Program-made: the position numbers and the translations under genes | Notes under the pieces: generated by a model | The model's database searches: none | The model's input: only the letters and a program-made list of their open reading frames with translations | Told to the model about the DNA's origin: nothing | Shown here: positions 8,081 through 16,415 of the stretch, one piece after another | Numbering within the stretch: the stretch's first letter is position 1 | How the letters are laid out: each line of letters opens with the position of its first letter | Source of the DNA: Candidatus Aminicenantota bacterium | GTDB taxonomy: Bacteria; Acidobacteriota; Aminicenantia; S016-38 | Direction: 5' to 3' | Assembly: GCA_026987025.1 (NCBI GenBank) | Contig: JALSNJ010000026.1 | Span: forward strand, 62,001 to 126,000 | DNA: 64,000 nucleotides

Positions 8081-10496
8081 TTAGAACCTCCCTTAAAAAA
8101 CTGCCGGTGTGGGTGGGAGAAGCGGCCACATCCTCCGGCCTTCCCTGGGCCACCACCCTTCCACCCTTCTCCCCTCCCTCAGGCCCCAGGTCTATTACCC
8201 AATCTGCATTCTTTATCACATCCAGATTGTGCTCTATTATTATCACAGTGTTTCCCCTATCCACAAGCTGATTGAGCACCCTGAGCAGTTTTCCCACATC
8301 GTGGAAATGAAGCCCCACCGTGGGCTCGTCCAGAATGTAAAGGTTGGAGCTGGCGTTTCTCGTAAGTTCCCTGGCGATTTTGACCCTCTGGGCCTCGCCC
8401 CCGGACAGGGCTGGAGAAGGCTGCCCCAGCTTTATGTACTCAAGACCAATTTCCTTGAGGACCTTTAACCTCCTCTCCACCTGTGGTATATCCCTGAAAA
8501 GCTCATAGGCTTCCTCCACCGTCATCTCCAGCACATCGTAAATGCTGTGGCCCCGGAATTTCACCTCCAGTACTTCCTTTTTATACCTTTTTCCCCCACA
8601 CTCCCTGCAGGTAACGAATACATCCGGCAGAAAGTGCATCCTCACCCTTATGGTCCCGGCACCCTCGCACACAGGACAACGCCCTTCCCTGAGGTTGAAG
8701 CTGAACCTTGAATGGGAGAACCCCCTTTTTCTGGCCTCTGGAAGGGAGGAGAAAAGCTTCCTTATGTGGGTAAAAACCCCCACATAGGTGGCGGGGTTGG
8801 ACCTGGGGGTCTTTCCTATGGGCTTCTGGTCCACCAGTATGGGCTCCTTGACCTGCTGGTGCCCCTCCATGGAGTCCATCTCCACCCTCTGGCCTTTAAG
8901 GGCCTTATAAAGGGTATCTATTATCAGGGAGCTTTTTCCCGAACCGCTCACCCCGGTAACCACCAGGAGAACCCCCAAGGGAACATCCACATCTATGTTT
9001 TTGAGGTTATGCGTCCTTACCCCCTTCATCCTTATAAAACCCTTTGGATCCCTCCTCTTCCTTGAGACGCCAAGGGAAAGCTCCCCGGACAGGTACTTTC
9101 CCGTAAGGGAGTGCGGATTTCTCACAATTTCTTCCAGTCCTCCCTGGGCCACCACCCTTCCGCCGGCTCTTCCTCCCCCTGGCCCCATGTCTATAATGTG
9201 GTCCGCCGCCCTTATGGTCATCTCGTCGTGTTCCACCACGATTATGGTGTTGCCCCTGTCCCGGAGTTCCTTCAACTTTTCTATTAACCTGCTCTGGTCC
9301 TTGGGATGAAGCCCTATGGAAGGCTCGTCCAGAACATATAAGGCTCCCCTCATCCTCAAACCCAGCTGAGCAGCCAGCCTTACCCTCTGGGCTTCCCCCC
9401 CGGAGAGGGAAAGAACAGGACGGTTAAGGCTGAGATACCCTATCCCCAGCTCCTCCATTACCTTCAACCTTTCATCTATCTCCTTCAATATCCTGTTCCC
9501 CACCGGATGGCGGGAAATCTCCGGGACAGATGAGAGAAATTTCCTCAGCCCGGTGGCCTCCATGTTGCTCAAGTCCCCTATGTCATAACCTGAAATTTTA
9601 AAGGCAAGGGCTTCCCTGCGGAGCCTTTTCCCCTGGCACAAAGAACATACCTTTCCCTCTACTTCCCCTTTCCCCCCGCACCGGGGACATGCTCCATACG
9701 GGCTATGGAAGGAGAAAAGCCTTATGTCCGGCGCCGGCAGGGAAATCCCACAGTAAGGACAATGAAGGGAGGTGGAAAAAAGAACATCCTCCCCTTCCAC
9801 CGAAATCACTATGGAAGGCGAGGAAATTTCCAGAGCCTTCTCCACCGCCCTGCGTAGCCTCTCCCCCTTCAATTTGCCCTCGTCCACCAGGACCTCTATG
9901 TCGTGGAGCCTGTTCCTGCTCAACTTGAGGTCAGGCCTGACCTCCAAAACCCTCCCATCAACCCTGGCCCTGAGGTAACCCATCCTGAGGATCCTGCGGA
10001 AAACCTCGTTGTGCTCCCCCTTTTTTCTTCTAACCACCGGGGCCAGAATCCGAAGGAAGGAGGAGGAAAACCTCGCCTCCACGGCCTCGGCTATGCCCTC
10101 AGGGGGAAGGGCCTGCAATTTCCTGCCACAGGAGGGGCAGTGCGGGGAGGAGGTGGTGGCGAAGAGAAGACGAAGGTAATGGTAGGCCTCGGTGACCGTG
10201 CCCACCGTGGAAAGAGGGTTGGCGGAGATGCTCCTCTGGTCCACAGCCACCCCGGCCCTCAATCCCTTTATCTCCTCCACCTCCGGCCTGCTAACCTTCT
10301 CCAGAAACCGGCGGGCATAGGGGGAAAGGACCTCAAGAAACTTCATCTGGGCCTGCTGAAATATGGTGTCAAAGGCTAAGGAGCTTTTACCAGAACCGCT
10401 GACCCCGGTTATAACAACCAGTTTATCGTGGGGAATATTCAGATCTATATTTTTCAGATTGTGCTCCCTTGCTCTCCTTATGCTGATACACTTCAT
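8070..10496 (-). CDS. uvrA: Excinuclease ABC subunit A, without the insertion domain
   Basis: The 808-residue protein is UvrA, the damage-sensing ATPase of nucleotide excision repair. It has two ABC modules: Walker A GVSGSGKSSLAFDT at about residue 31 and GVSGSGKSSLIIDT in the second half, each with LSGGEAQRV and LDEP. The UvrB-binding domain is present (PVVRRKKGEHNEVF, MGYLRARVDG). Zinc modules are HCPYCG/ACPRCGGKG and CPVCEGAG/CRECGGKR. In E. coli about 130 residues, the DNA-contacting insertion domain, separate ACPxCxGxG from the next CxxCxGxRLR; here only about seven residues do. That accounts for the short length compared with about 940. It starts with ATGA overlapping the DUF2905 gene. 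Confidence 0.95.
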   Translation of the reverse strand: MKCISIRRAREHNLKNIDLNIPHDKLVVITGVSGSGKSSLAFDTIFQQAQMKFLEVLSPYARRFLEKVSRPEVEEIKGLRAGVAVDQRSISANPLSTVGTVTEAYHYLRLLFATTSSPHCPSCGRKLQALPPEGIAEAVEARFSSSFLRILAPVVRRKKGEHNEVFRRILRMGYLRARVDGRVLEVRPDLKLSRNRLHDIEVLVDEGKLKGERLRRAVEKALEISSPSIVISVEGEDVLFSTSLHCPYCGISLPAPDIRLFSFHSPYGACPRCGGKGEVEGKVCSLCQGKRLRREALAFKISGYDIGDLSNMEATGLRKFLSSVPEISRHPVGNRILKEIDERLKVMEELGIGYLSLNRPVLSLSGGEAQRVRLAAQLGLRMRGALYVLDEPSIGLHPKDQSRLIEKLKELRDRGNTIIVVEHDEMTIRAADHIIDMGPGGGRAGGRVVAQGGLEEIVRNPHSLTGKYLSGELSLGVSRKRRDPKGFIRMKGVRTHNLKNIDVDVPLGVLLVVTGVSGSGKSSLIIDTLYKALKGQRVEMDSMEGHQQVKEPILVDQKPIGKTPRSNPATYVGVFTHIRKLFSSLPEARKRGFSHSRFSFNLREGRCPVCEGAGTIRVRMHFLPDVFVTCRECGGKRYKKEVLEVKFRGHSIYDVLEMTVEEAYELFRDIPQVERRLKVLKEIGLEYIKLGQPSPALSGGEAQRVKIARELTRNASSNLYILDEPTVGLHFHDVGKLLRVLNQLVDRGNTVIIIEHNLDVIKNADWVIDLGPEGGEKGGRVVAQGRPEDVAASPTHTGSFLREVLIEG

Positions 10497-10702
10497 TTGC
10501 CGCGGAAAAGGAGGTTAAGGAGGAGGGTAAGGAGAAGGCTAAGGAGGAGGGATGTGCCCAAGGGGATAAAAAGGGTAAACCTTCCCTTCCTGACCAATAT
10601 GTCCCCGGGAATTCTGGGAAAGCGGGGGAGGATTAAGAAGAAAATACCCAGGATAAAAATCAAAAGGGAAAGGGCTATTAAAAACAACCCCAGCTGCCTC
10701 AT
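10493..10702 (-). CDS. DUF2905 family small membrane protein
   Basis: The 69-residue protein has two hydrophobic segments (about residues 5-25 and 44-64) around the conserved middle RIPGDILVRKGRFTLFIPLGTSLLLSL, here split as PRIPGDILVRKGRF and FIPLGTSLLLS, which fits DUF2905. The function is unknown; members are small inner-membrane proteins often found near DNA repair or recombination genes. The ATG at 10702 overlaps the mazG stop (ATGA) and its own stop overlaps the uvrA start (ATGA), so it is translated in a chain. A longer frame to 10723 would run back into mazG and was not used. Confidence 0.85.
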   Translation of the reverse strand: MRQLGLFLIALSLLIFILGIFFLILPRFPRIPGDILVRKGRFTLFIPLGTSLLLSLLLTLLLNLLFRGK

Positions 10703-11463
10703 TTCCCCTTTACCTCCTCCCACATCCTGTTCATCTCTTCTAAGGACATCTCCCTCAGCTCCTTTCCTCTTCTTTCCGCCTCCCTCTCTATTTTTTCAAA
10801 CCTTTCTCTGAACTTTCTGTTGGCTTTCTTCAGGGCCAGCTCAGGGTTTACCCCCAGCTTCCTGGAAAGGTTGGCCACCGCGAAAAGAAGATCGCCCACC
10901 TCCTCCTCCACGCTACCCTCTCCCTCCAACGCCTGTTTCAACTCCTTCATCTCTTCCCGGACCTTCTCAAAAACCCCTTCCGCCTCCTCCCAGTCAAAGC
11001 CCACCCTGGCCGTCCTTTCCCCTATTAAATAGGCCTCCAGCAGGGCCGGGGAAGAGGAGGGAACCCCGTTTAGGAGGTTCTTTTTTTCTTTCTTCTTGAA
11101 GCTGTCCCAGTGCTTCAAAACATCTTCGGCGGTTTTTAGCTCCTTATCTCCGAAAACATGGGGATGGCGCGCTATAAGCTTATCGCCTATGGCCTTAGCC
11201 ACATCCTCTATGTTAAATTTCCCCTTTTCCTTTGCTATCTGGGCGAGAAACACCACCTGAAGGAGAAGGTCCCCCAGCTCCTCCTTAAGTTTCTCCGGAT
11301 CGCCCTCCTGAACAGCATCCACCACCTCGTAGGTCTCCTCCAGTAGGTACTTCAACAGGGATAGCTCCGTCTGCCTCCGGTCCCAGGGACATCCCCCGGG
11401 AGAACGGAGCCTCTCCATTATCTCCACTAAACGGCAGAAATATCTGCAATCTTTGTTTTGCAT
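10699..11463 (-). CDS. mazG: Nucleoside triphosphate pyrophosphohydrolase
   Basis: The 254-residue protein is a two-domain MazG, which hydrolyses NTPs and dNTPs to monophosphates and pyrophosphate. The N-terminal domain has LRSPGGCPWDRRQTELSL, LLEETYEVVDA and LKEELGDLLLQVVFLA, the EExxE-12-28-ExxD metal site. The C-terminal repeat shows a second site (EEVGDLLFAVANL). Length is standard. It heads the leftward repair and replication operon with DUF2905, uvrA, holB and truA. Its start lies 25 bases from the divergent DUF1844 gene, and the two appear to share one -10 palindrome. No ribosome site is clear. Confidence 0.96.
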   Translation of the reverse strand: MQNKDCRYFCRLVEIMERLRSPGGCPWDRRQTELSLLKYLLEETYEVVDAVQEGDPEKLKEELGDLLLQVVFLAQIAKEKGKFNIEDVAKAIGDKLIARHPHVFGDKELKTAEDVLKHWDSFKKKEKKNLLNGVPSSSPALLEAYLIGERTARVGFDWEEAEGVFEKVREEMKELKQALEGEGSVEEEVGDLLFAVANLSRKLGVNPELALKKANRKFRERFEKIEREAERRGKELREMSLEEMNRMWEEVKGK

Positions 11464-11481
11464 CTCACTAATTATTATAAT
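11453..11481 (+). promoter_or_regulatory. Leaderless promoter of the DUF1844 operon
   Basis: TTGTTT (11453-11458), 17 bases, TATAAT (11476-11481), 7 bases, ATG at 11489. The -35 box lies inside the first codons of mazG. There is no Shine-Dalgarno sequence. Confidence 0.6.
11474..11479 (-). promoter_or_regulatory. Reverse -10 box for mazG, overlapping the forward one
   Basis: The palindromic ATTATAAT stretch also reads TATAAT on the reverse strand (11479-11474), 10 bases before the mazG ATG. The two -10 boxes share four bases, so divergent transcription should be mutually exclusive at any moment. Confidence 0.45.
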
Positions 11482-11488
11482 TTAACCT

Positions 11489-11731
11489 ATGGAGAAGAAG
11501 GAAGTTATACCTCCTCTGGAGTTTTCTTCCCTGGTGATGCCCTTTTACGCAAGGGCCCTGGAAGCCTTAGACAAAGGGGAGCTGGCCTTGGCCATGCGGT
11601 TGATAGACCTCATAGACCTCCTGCACGAAAAGACCCGGGGAAATTTAACCGAGGAGGAAAGGGAGTTCATAACTTCTACGGCGGCAAGCCTTAAAATTCT
11701 CTATTTTAAAAAAGCTGGTGGGGAGAAATGA
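11489..11731 (+). CDS. DUF1844 family protein
   Basis: The 80-residue protein fits DUF1844: FSSLVMPFYARALEALDKGE, then the core LAMRLIDLIDLLHEKTRGNLTEEE, with the hallmark ID-x-L-x-x-L-x-x-KT-x-GNL-x-x-E, and a final helix LKILYFKK. Function is unknown; the family is widespread in Acidobacteriota, deltaproteobacteria and planctomycetes. The ATG comes 7 bases after a TATAAT, predicting a leaderless mRNA. Its stop overlaps the next start (ATGA). It heads a rightward operon with a TPR membrane protein, a DUF4388 protein, ribF and a WbqC-like gene. Confidence 0.85.
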   Translation: MEKKEVIPPLEFSSLVMPFYARALEALDKGELALAMRLIDLIDLLHEKTRGNLTEEEREFITSTAASLKILYFKKAGGEK

Positions 11732-13461
11732 GAAGGAAATTATTTCTTTTCCTGGTCATAGCCTCCGTATTGCTGGGGGAGGGGATAAAGGATGTGGCTG
11801 AGAGAATGGCCCTTTTCTACAGGGCCGGTAACATGCAGGCCTTTGAAAGGGAAAAGACCCACCTTTTACAGCTCATGAAGTTTCGGAGCAGAAACCAGAC
11901 CCGCTGGCCCTCTGAGTTCATGCTGGAGGAAGCTACAGGCCGCAGGGACCTTCAAACCCTCCAGTTTCTACACAAAATTGATAGGGAAAACTACAGGGTA
12001 TCCTTTTCCCTGGCGCTGCTCAATCTCTCTAAAGGGAGGCTCCTGAAGGGCTTTTCTTCTCTGGCTGCCTCGGCATCCTCCTATCTGAAAAGCCCTGAGG
12101 GCCTTTATTTCTCCGTTTTCTTCTTCTCCAAGCTTCTCCTTTTATCCTTTCTTGGCCTTCTTTTCTTTCTCTCCTTAAGTCTTCTTTTTAAACACTCTCC
12201 ACTGCTTTATCACGACCTCCAGGAAACCTGGGGAAGGGTGCCCGGTCCCCTCCTTTTTCTGGCGGCCCTGGCCCTTCCCATGGTCTTTCTTCCCGGATAC
12301 GGTTTTCTGCTCTTTTTTCTTCCGGCGGTATTTTCCCTTTACGCGGAGGAAAATTACACCAATTTTTTAGCGGTGGTTCTTCTCATAGCCACCTTGTTCG
12401 CTTCCCTGGCACCGGCCACCGGAAAGGTAAGGTTCCCTTCCAGCTACAGGGTGATGAAGACCCTGCTCTTCTACGACGAGGACGACACTACTTTGAAGCA
12501 GGGGGAAAAGGCATTGCAGCTAAAATGGGACAACGACCTGGCATATTATTTAGCCTACTCCTACAGCAGGCGGGGGAACCTGGCCAGGGCAGTGGAACTT
12601 TACGAGAAGATTCTTAGAAAAAAAACCAACCATGTGAAGGCCATGGTGGCCCTGGCCAAGATAAGATTTATGTCCCAGGAATATCCCCTCTGCATAGAAC
12701 TCCTGAACAGGGCCTACGCCCGGAGCAAAAACATCGTTCCCCTCTACGACCTGGCCTATGTTCTGGAAAGCATAGGAAACATTTCGGAGGCAGGCAAATA
12801 CTCCAGTACCGGGTGGAAGGAATTCGGACGCCGATGGGGAGAGATCAGGTCCAAAAACTCCGGTTTCCTGGACTTAGGCTGGAACCCCCTGGAGGTATTC
12901 TGGAAGGCCTACGGGAAGAATGTGGGGGGCGTATCCCTGCCCCCTGTTTTCTTTGCCTCCTATTTTCCCTTTAAAAACCCCTCTTTCCTTTCCCCCTTTC
13001 TTCCTGGACTTCTCGTCTTTCTCCTGGGCCTGTTGCTCCTCAAGAAGCTTCCCCCCAACATAGGAAGCGCCAGATACTGTCAGGGATGCGGAAAGCCCAT
13101 CTGCGAAAGGTGCTCAGAATATTATTATAAGGGCTACTGTGAGGATTGCATGAACATGATACAGCTTACCCATGGGGACATGTCGTCCTCCATGAGCATG
13201 GGGATCCTGCGGAAAAGAAGGAAGTACGAGTTTTTTACCCTTAAAATTCCCTCCTTCTTCTCCTACCTCTTCCCCGGCTCCGACCTCTTTGCCTCCGGAA
13301 AGTTCACGGGGTGGGCCCTATCCACCGCCTCCTTCATGTTTTTCCTCGGCGGATTCCTCGCATGGAGGCTATCCCTTCCCTTCTTCCTTCACCTCCTTCT
13401 GGCAGGGGCCATATTCTACATTGCCGCCCAGATATACATTGAAATAAAAGCCTGGAGGTAA
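11728..13461 (+). CDS. TPR membrane protein with zinc ribbon
   Basis: The 577-residue protein begins with a signal or anchor segment (LFLFLVIASVLLGEG). Three to four hydrophobic segments lie around residues 125-230 and another near 425-440. Between them is a TPR-type helical region (about residues 245-360; DNDLAYYLAYSYSRRGNLARAVELYEKIL is one repeat, read here in part as SYSRRGNLARAVELYEKIL). A four-cysteine zinc ribbon follows (CQGCGKPICERCSEYYYKGYC, with CEDC), and the C terminus has two more membrane segments. Such proteins with a B-box-like ribbon are seen in Acidobacteriota and Myxococcota, with no proven role. It is followed 2 bases later by a DUF4388 protein, suggesting joint work in signalling or gliding-type machinery, which is inference. 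Confidence 0.78.
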   Translation: MRRKLFLFLVIASVLLGEGIKDVAERMALFYRAGNMQAFEREKTHLLQLMKFRSRNQTRWPSEFMLEEATGRRDLQTLQFLHKIDRENYRVSFSLALLNLSKGRLLKGFSSLAASASSYLKSPEGLYFSVFFFSKLLLLSFLGLLFFLSLSLLFKHSPLLYHDLQETWGRVPGPLLFLAALALPMVFLPGYGFLLFFLPAVFSLYAEENYTNFLAVVLLIATLFASLAPATGKVRFPSSYRVMKTLLFYDEDDTTLKQGEKALQLKWDNDLAYYLAYSYSRRGNLARAVELYEKILRKKTNHVKAMVALAKIRFMSQEYPLCIELLNRAYARSKNIVPLYDLAYVLESIGNISEAGKYSSTGWKEFGRRWGEIRSKNSGFLDLGWNPLEVFWKAYGKNVGGVSLPPVFFASYFPFKNPSFLSPFLPGLLVFLLGLLLLKKLPPNIGSARYCQGCGKPICERCSEYYYKGYCEDCMNMIQLTHGDMSSSMSMGILRKRRKYEFFTLKIPSFFSYLFPGSDLFASGKFTGWALSTASFMFFLGGFLAWRLSLPFFLHLLLAGAIFYIAAQIYIEIKAWR

Positions 13462-13463
13462 CC

Positions 13464-14402
13464 ATGGGCAAGGATTCGGTAAAAGTGGAAGGCATAGATT
13501 TTACAGGGGTCCTCCAGACTCTGGGTATGCAGCAATCCACCGGCACCCTGAGGGTGGACGGGCAGGACGATTCCCATTACTTCATTTACCTGGAGCGGGG
13601 AAGGATAGTGGGGGCCGACGCATTCCCCAAGAGGGTGGACGAGAGGCTGGGCAATATTCTGGTAATTCAGGGTCATCTAAACAGAGATCAGCTTTTGAAC
13701 GCCATCAAGCTCCAGAAAGCCACTAAAAGGAAGCTGGGGCAGGTTCTGGTCAGATACGGGTTCGTAAGCCCTGAGGTGGTGGAAGAAGCCCTCAAAAGAC
13801 AGATAATGAGGATATTCTTCAAACTCTACACAACCCCCATCAAAAAATATGTATTTGACAGCGCCGAGGAACTGGAGGAGGAAAACCGCATGATACCCCC
13901 CATTCCCGTGGAGAACTTCCTCTTAGAAATAGCCACAATTCTGGATGAACTCCCCCTTATAAAAAAGGACATTCCCAGGGAGGACATGGTCTTTGAAGTT
14001 TCCCCGGACTTTGACCCCTCCAGGATAGAAATAATAGGTCCCGAAGGGGAAAGCGGAGACTCGCCTTATAAACTCACCAGCCTGGAATACCACATTTTGA
14101 ACCTTGTGGACGGCGTAACCCCGGTGGAAAGGATTCTGATGACCAGCAGTTACGACGAATTTCAAAGCCTGAAGGCCCTCTGGAATCTGCTGAAAAAGGG
14201 AATTATACAGCCCACCAAGGAGGAGGAAGAGATACTGGAAGCCCTGCAGAAGGCAGAAACCGTCCGGGAAAGGAGCTGGAAGCTCGTCCTGGCAGCCAGC
14301 GCAGCCATAGTTCTCCTTTCCCTTCTGGGCCTTTTCCTATCCCGGCTTCACCCTTTCTACACTTACTTCAAGGACTTCACCCAGTATTTCCTCTTCAAAT
14401 GA
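13464..14402 (+). CDS. DUF4388 (PATAN-type) protein with C-terminal membrane anchor
   Basis: The 312-residue protein starts with a DUF4388/PATAN-like domain (FTGVLQTLGMQQSTGTLRV, then YLERGRIVGADAF), followed by a segment of the type found in GspE N-terminal/MshEN regions (RLGNILVIQGHLNRDQL, KLGQVLVRYGFVSPEVVEEAL). A winged-helix-like part around residues 200-255 (YKLTSLEYHILNLVDG) and one membrane helix near residues 276-296 close it. DUF4388 proteins occur with two-component and motility systems of delta-type bacteria and are thought to be interaction modules. The ATG has a GGAGG site 5 bases upstream. It is co-transcribed with the TPR zinc-ribbon protein. Confidence 0.8.
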   Translation: MGKDSVKVEGIDFTGVLQTLGMQQSTGTLRVDGQDDSHYFIYLERGRIVGADAFPKRVDERLGNILVIQGHLNRDQLLNAIKLQKATKRKLGQVLVRYGFVSPEVVEEALKRQIMRIFFKLYTTPIKKYVFDSAEELEEENRMIPPIPVENFLLEIATILDELPLIKKDIPREDMVFEVSPDFDPSRIEIIGPEGESGDSPYKLTSLEYHILNLVDGVTPVERILMTSSYDEFQSLKALWNLLKKGIIQPTKEEEEILEALQKAETVRERSWKLVLAASAAIVLLSLLGLFLSRLHPFYTYFKDFTQYFLFK

Positions 14403-14403
14403 T

Positions 14404-15309
14404 ATGGAAATACTCCGCAGCCTCATTCCCCTTCCATCCAGCGTGATCACCGTAGGGAATTTTGACGGTCTTCATCGGGGACACCTTCTTATCCTGGAAA
14501 AAGCTAGGGACAAAGCCCTGGGCTCAGGACTGCCCCTGGTGGTGATAACCTTCTGGCCACACCCTGCGGAGGTGCTGAGGGGAAAGGCCATCTTAATTCA
14601 GACTCTAAACCAGCGATTAAACGGCCTGAGGGAATTTGCCCGTTTTACCTTCCTCCTTCCCTTTGAAGAATATTCTCAGCTTCCCCCCATGGCCTTCCTC
14701 CGAATAATAAAGGAGAACCTGAGACCCAGGGCCCTTTTAGTGGGGGAGGAGTTCAGGTTCGGGAGGGAAAGGGAAGGGGATGTGAAACTGCTCCGCCACG
14801 CCGCCTCCCTCTGGGGGTTTGAGGCGAAGGCCCTGAGGAATCTCCAGGAGGGTAAAGGAAAAATTTCCAGTTCCAGGATAAGGGCCCTGCTGATGGAAGG
14901 AAAGGTCTGGGAGGCCTCCCTTTTGCTCTCCAGACCTTACTCGGTGGAGGGGGTAAGGACAAAGGGGCAGGGCAGGGGGAGGAGGATAGGTTTTCCCACC
15001 CTGAACTTCAAGCCCCTCAACGACATAGTGCCCGAAGGCGTGTTCGCAGGCCTTCTCAAATACAGGGGAAAATTAATTCCTGCAGCGGTTTACTCCGGGA
15101 GAAAACCCACCTTTGAAGGAAAAGAAAAAATTGTGGAGGTTCACCTCCTCTTCCCTGCCGAGGATTTACCCCCGGGAGCCTCAGCGGAGATACTCCTGCT
15201 GGAGAAGGTACGGGGGGAGAAAAAATTTCAGGGGGCAGAGGACCTGAAGAGGGCCATAACGAAGGATGTGGAAAGGATAAAGGGATTTTTCAAAGGAGGA
15301 AGGATTTGA
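14404..15309 (+). CDS. ribF: Bifunctional riboflavin kinase/FMN adenylyltransferase
   Basis: The 301-residue protein has the two RibF domains. The N-terminal FAD synthetase half carries ITVGNFDGLHRGH (HxGH nucleotidyltransferase motif), ITFWPHPAEVL and ISSSRIRALL. The C-terminal kinase half carries GRRIGFPTLNF and AAVYSGRKPTF (the usual GxxPTF with one substitution) and ends with IFKDVERIKGF-like sequence. It makes FMN and FAD from riboflavin. The ATG follows the upstream stop by one base and no ribosome site is clear, so translation is probably coupled. ribD lies far away at 43646. Confidence 0.95.
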   Translation: MEILRSLIPLPSSVITVGNFDGLHRGHLLILEKARDKALGSGLPLVVITFWPHPAEVLRGKAILIQTLNQRLNGLREFARFTFLLPFEEYSQLPPMAFLRIIKENLRPRALLVGEEFRFGREREGDVKLLRHAASLWGFEAKALRNLQEGKGKISSSRIRALLMEGKVWEASLLLSRPYSVEGVRTKGQGRGRRIGFPTLNFKPLNDIVPEGVFAGLLKYRGKLIPAAVYSGRKPTFEGKEKIVEVHLLFPAEDLPPGASAEILLLEKVRGEKKFQGAEDLKRAITKDVERIKGFFKGGRI

Positions 15310-16028
15310 GGTTCTCCTATTCTCAACCCTATTTCATCCCCTTTCCTGGTTTTTTCCTCAGGGCCAGGGCCTGCGATACCTTCGTCCTCTTGGACAGGGT
15401 CCAATTTCCCCGGGGCTTCACCTGGCTTAGGAGAAACAGGCTCAAGGGGAAGGACGGGGTTCTCTGGCTCACGGTCCCGATAAAAAGAAAGGGCATTGGC
15501 CTCGTCCCCATAGACCAGGTGAGGATATATTACGGAGAAAACTGGATGAGAAAACATCTCCTTTCCATAAAGCACTCCTACCTCCATTCCCCTTATTTTG
15601 AGCTGATTTTTCCCAAATTAGAAAAAATTTACACAAAAAGGCCTGAGAAGCTTCTGGAGCTTAATCTTTCCCTGCTCCAGTTTATAAGGGAAGAGCTGGG
15701 GACAAAAAACAATTTCGTGCTTCAGTCGGAAATAAAGGCCGGGGGAAAAAGGGAGGGTCTTATCCTTAATATTGCTGAAAAATTGGGGGCGGACGAAGTT
15801 CTTCTCCCATCCCGGGCCAGGTCCCACTTGAATATAGAGGAACTGGAAAGAAACGGGCTCAGGTACTTAATCTTCCATTACAAACCGGAGGTTTACCCTC
15901 AGCTCTGGGGAGAATTTATAAAGGACCTCTCAGCCCTGGACATTCTCTTCAACCTGGGTCCTGCTGCCCTTCCGCACCTTCTAAAATTTCAATCAGATGA
16001 GGTCCCTGCCGGTGGTGGCAGGGATTAA
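15306..16028 (+). CDS. WbqC-like family protein
   Basis: The 240-residue protein fits the WbqC-like family: an N-terminal QPYFIPFPGFFLRARACDTFV, then LLDRVQFPRGFTWLRRNRL, a LTVPIKRKG stretch and KADEVLLPSRAR-like sequence (GADEVLLPSRARSHL). The family is found in O-antigen and surface sugar loci and in gliding-type genomes; the chemistry is not established. The start is TTG, 8 bases after GGAGG, overlapping the ribF stop. Its last 36 bases overlap convergent nikR. Confidence 0.85.
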   Translation: MRFSYSQPYFIPFPGFFLRARACDTFVLLDRVQFPRGFTWLRRNRLKGKDGVLWLTVPIKRKGIGLVPIDQVRIYYGENWMRKHLLSIKHSYLHSPYFELIFPKLEKIYTKRPEKLLELNLSLLQFIREELGTKNNFVLQSEIKAGGKREGLILNIAEKLGADEVLLPSRARSHLNIEELERNGLRYLIFHYKPEVYPQLWGEFIKDLSALDILFNLGPAALPHLLKFQSDEVPAGGGRD

Positions 16029-16415
16029 TTTGTAGAAAAGAACTCCCTTCATGGTTCCCAGCTCCGAGGCAATTTCCCTGACCTTGCAGGGCTGTCCCTT
16101 TATAACCACCGCCTCAAGGCAGTGGTGCTCATCTATGTGGATGTGCAGGGTGGATATTATCTCCCGGTGATACCTGTGCTGATGGGAAGAGACCTTGTCC
16201 GATATCTCCCTGGTATGGAGGTCGTAGACCAGAACCAGTATGCCCATGACCTGAGGAGAGTCGCAGGACCACTCCTCCTCCAGGATGAGCTTTTCCCTTA
16301 TCAGGTCCCTTATGGCCTCAGAGCGGTTGGAATAGCCCTTCTCCCGCAGATAGGAGTCAAAGCGCCTCACCAAGGATGAGGGCATGGATATGCTGAACCT
16401 CTCCGTCCTTTCCAT
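15993..16415 (-). CDS. nikR: Nickel-responsive regulator NikR
   Basis: The 140-residue protein has an N-terminal ribbon-helix-helix (RFSISMPSSLVRRFDSYLRE then YSNRSEAIRDLI) and a C-terminal ACT-like domain with the nickel site. HQHRYH, STLHIHID and HHCLEAVV give the three His and the Cys used by NikR for square-planar Ni(II). It would repress nickel uptake when nickel is in excess. The ATG at 16415 overlaps the guaA stop; an in-frame GTG nine bases upstream is an alternative. No nickel transporter or hydrogenase gene is in the window, so its target lies elsewhere. Confidence 0.92.
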   Translation of the reverse strand: MERTERFSISMPSSLVRRFDSYLREKGYSNRSEAIRDLIREKLILEEEWSCDSPQVMGILVLVYDLHTREISDKVSSHQHRYHREIISTLHIHIDEHHCLEAVVIKGQPCKVREIASELGTMKGVLFYKLIPATTGRDLI

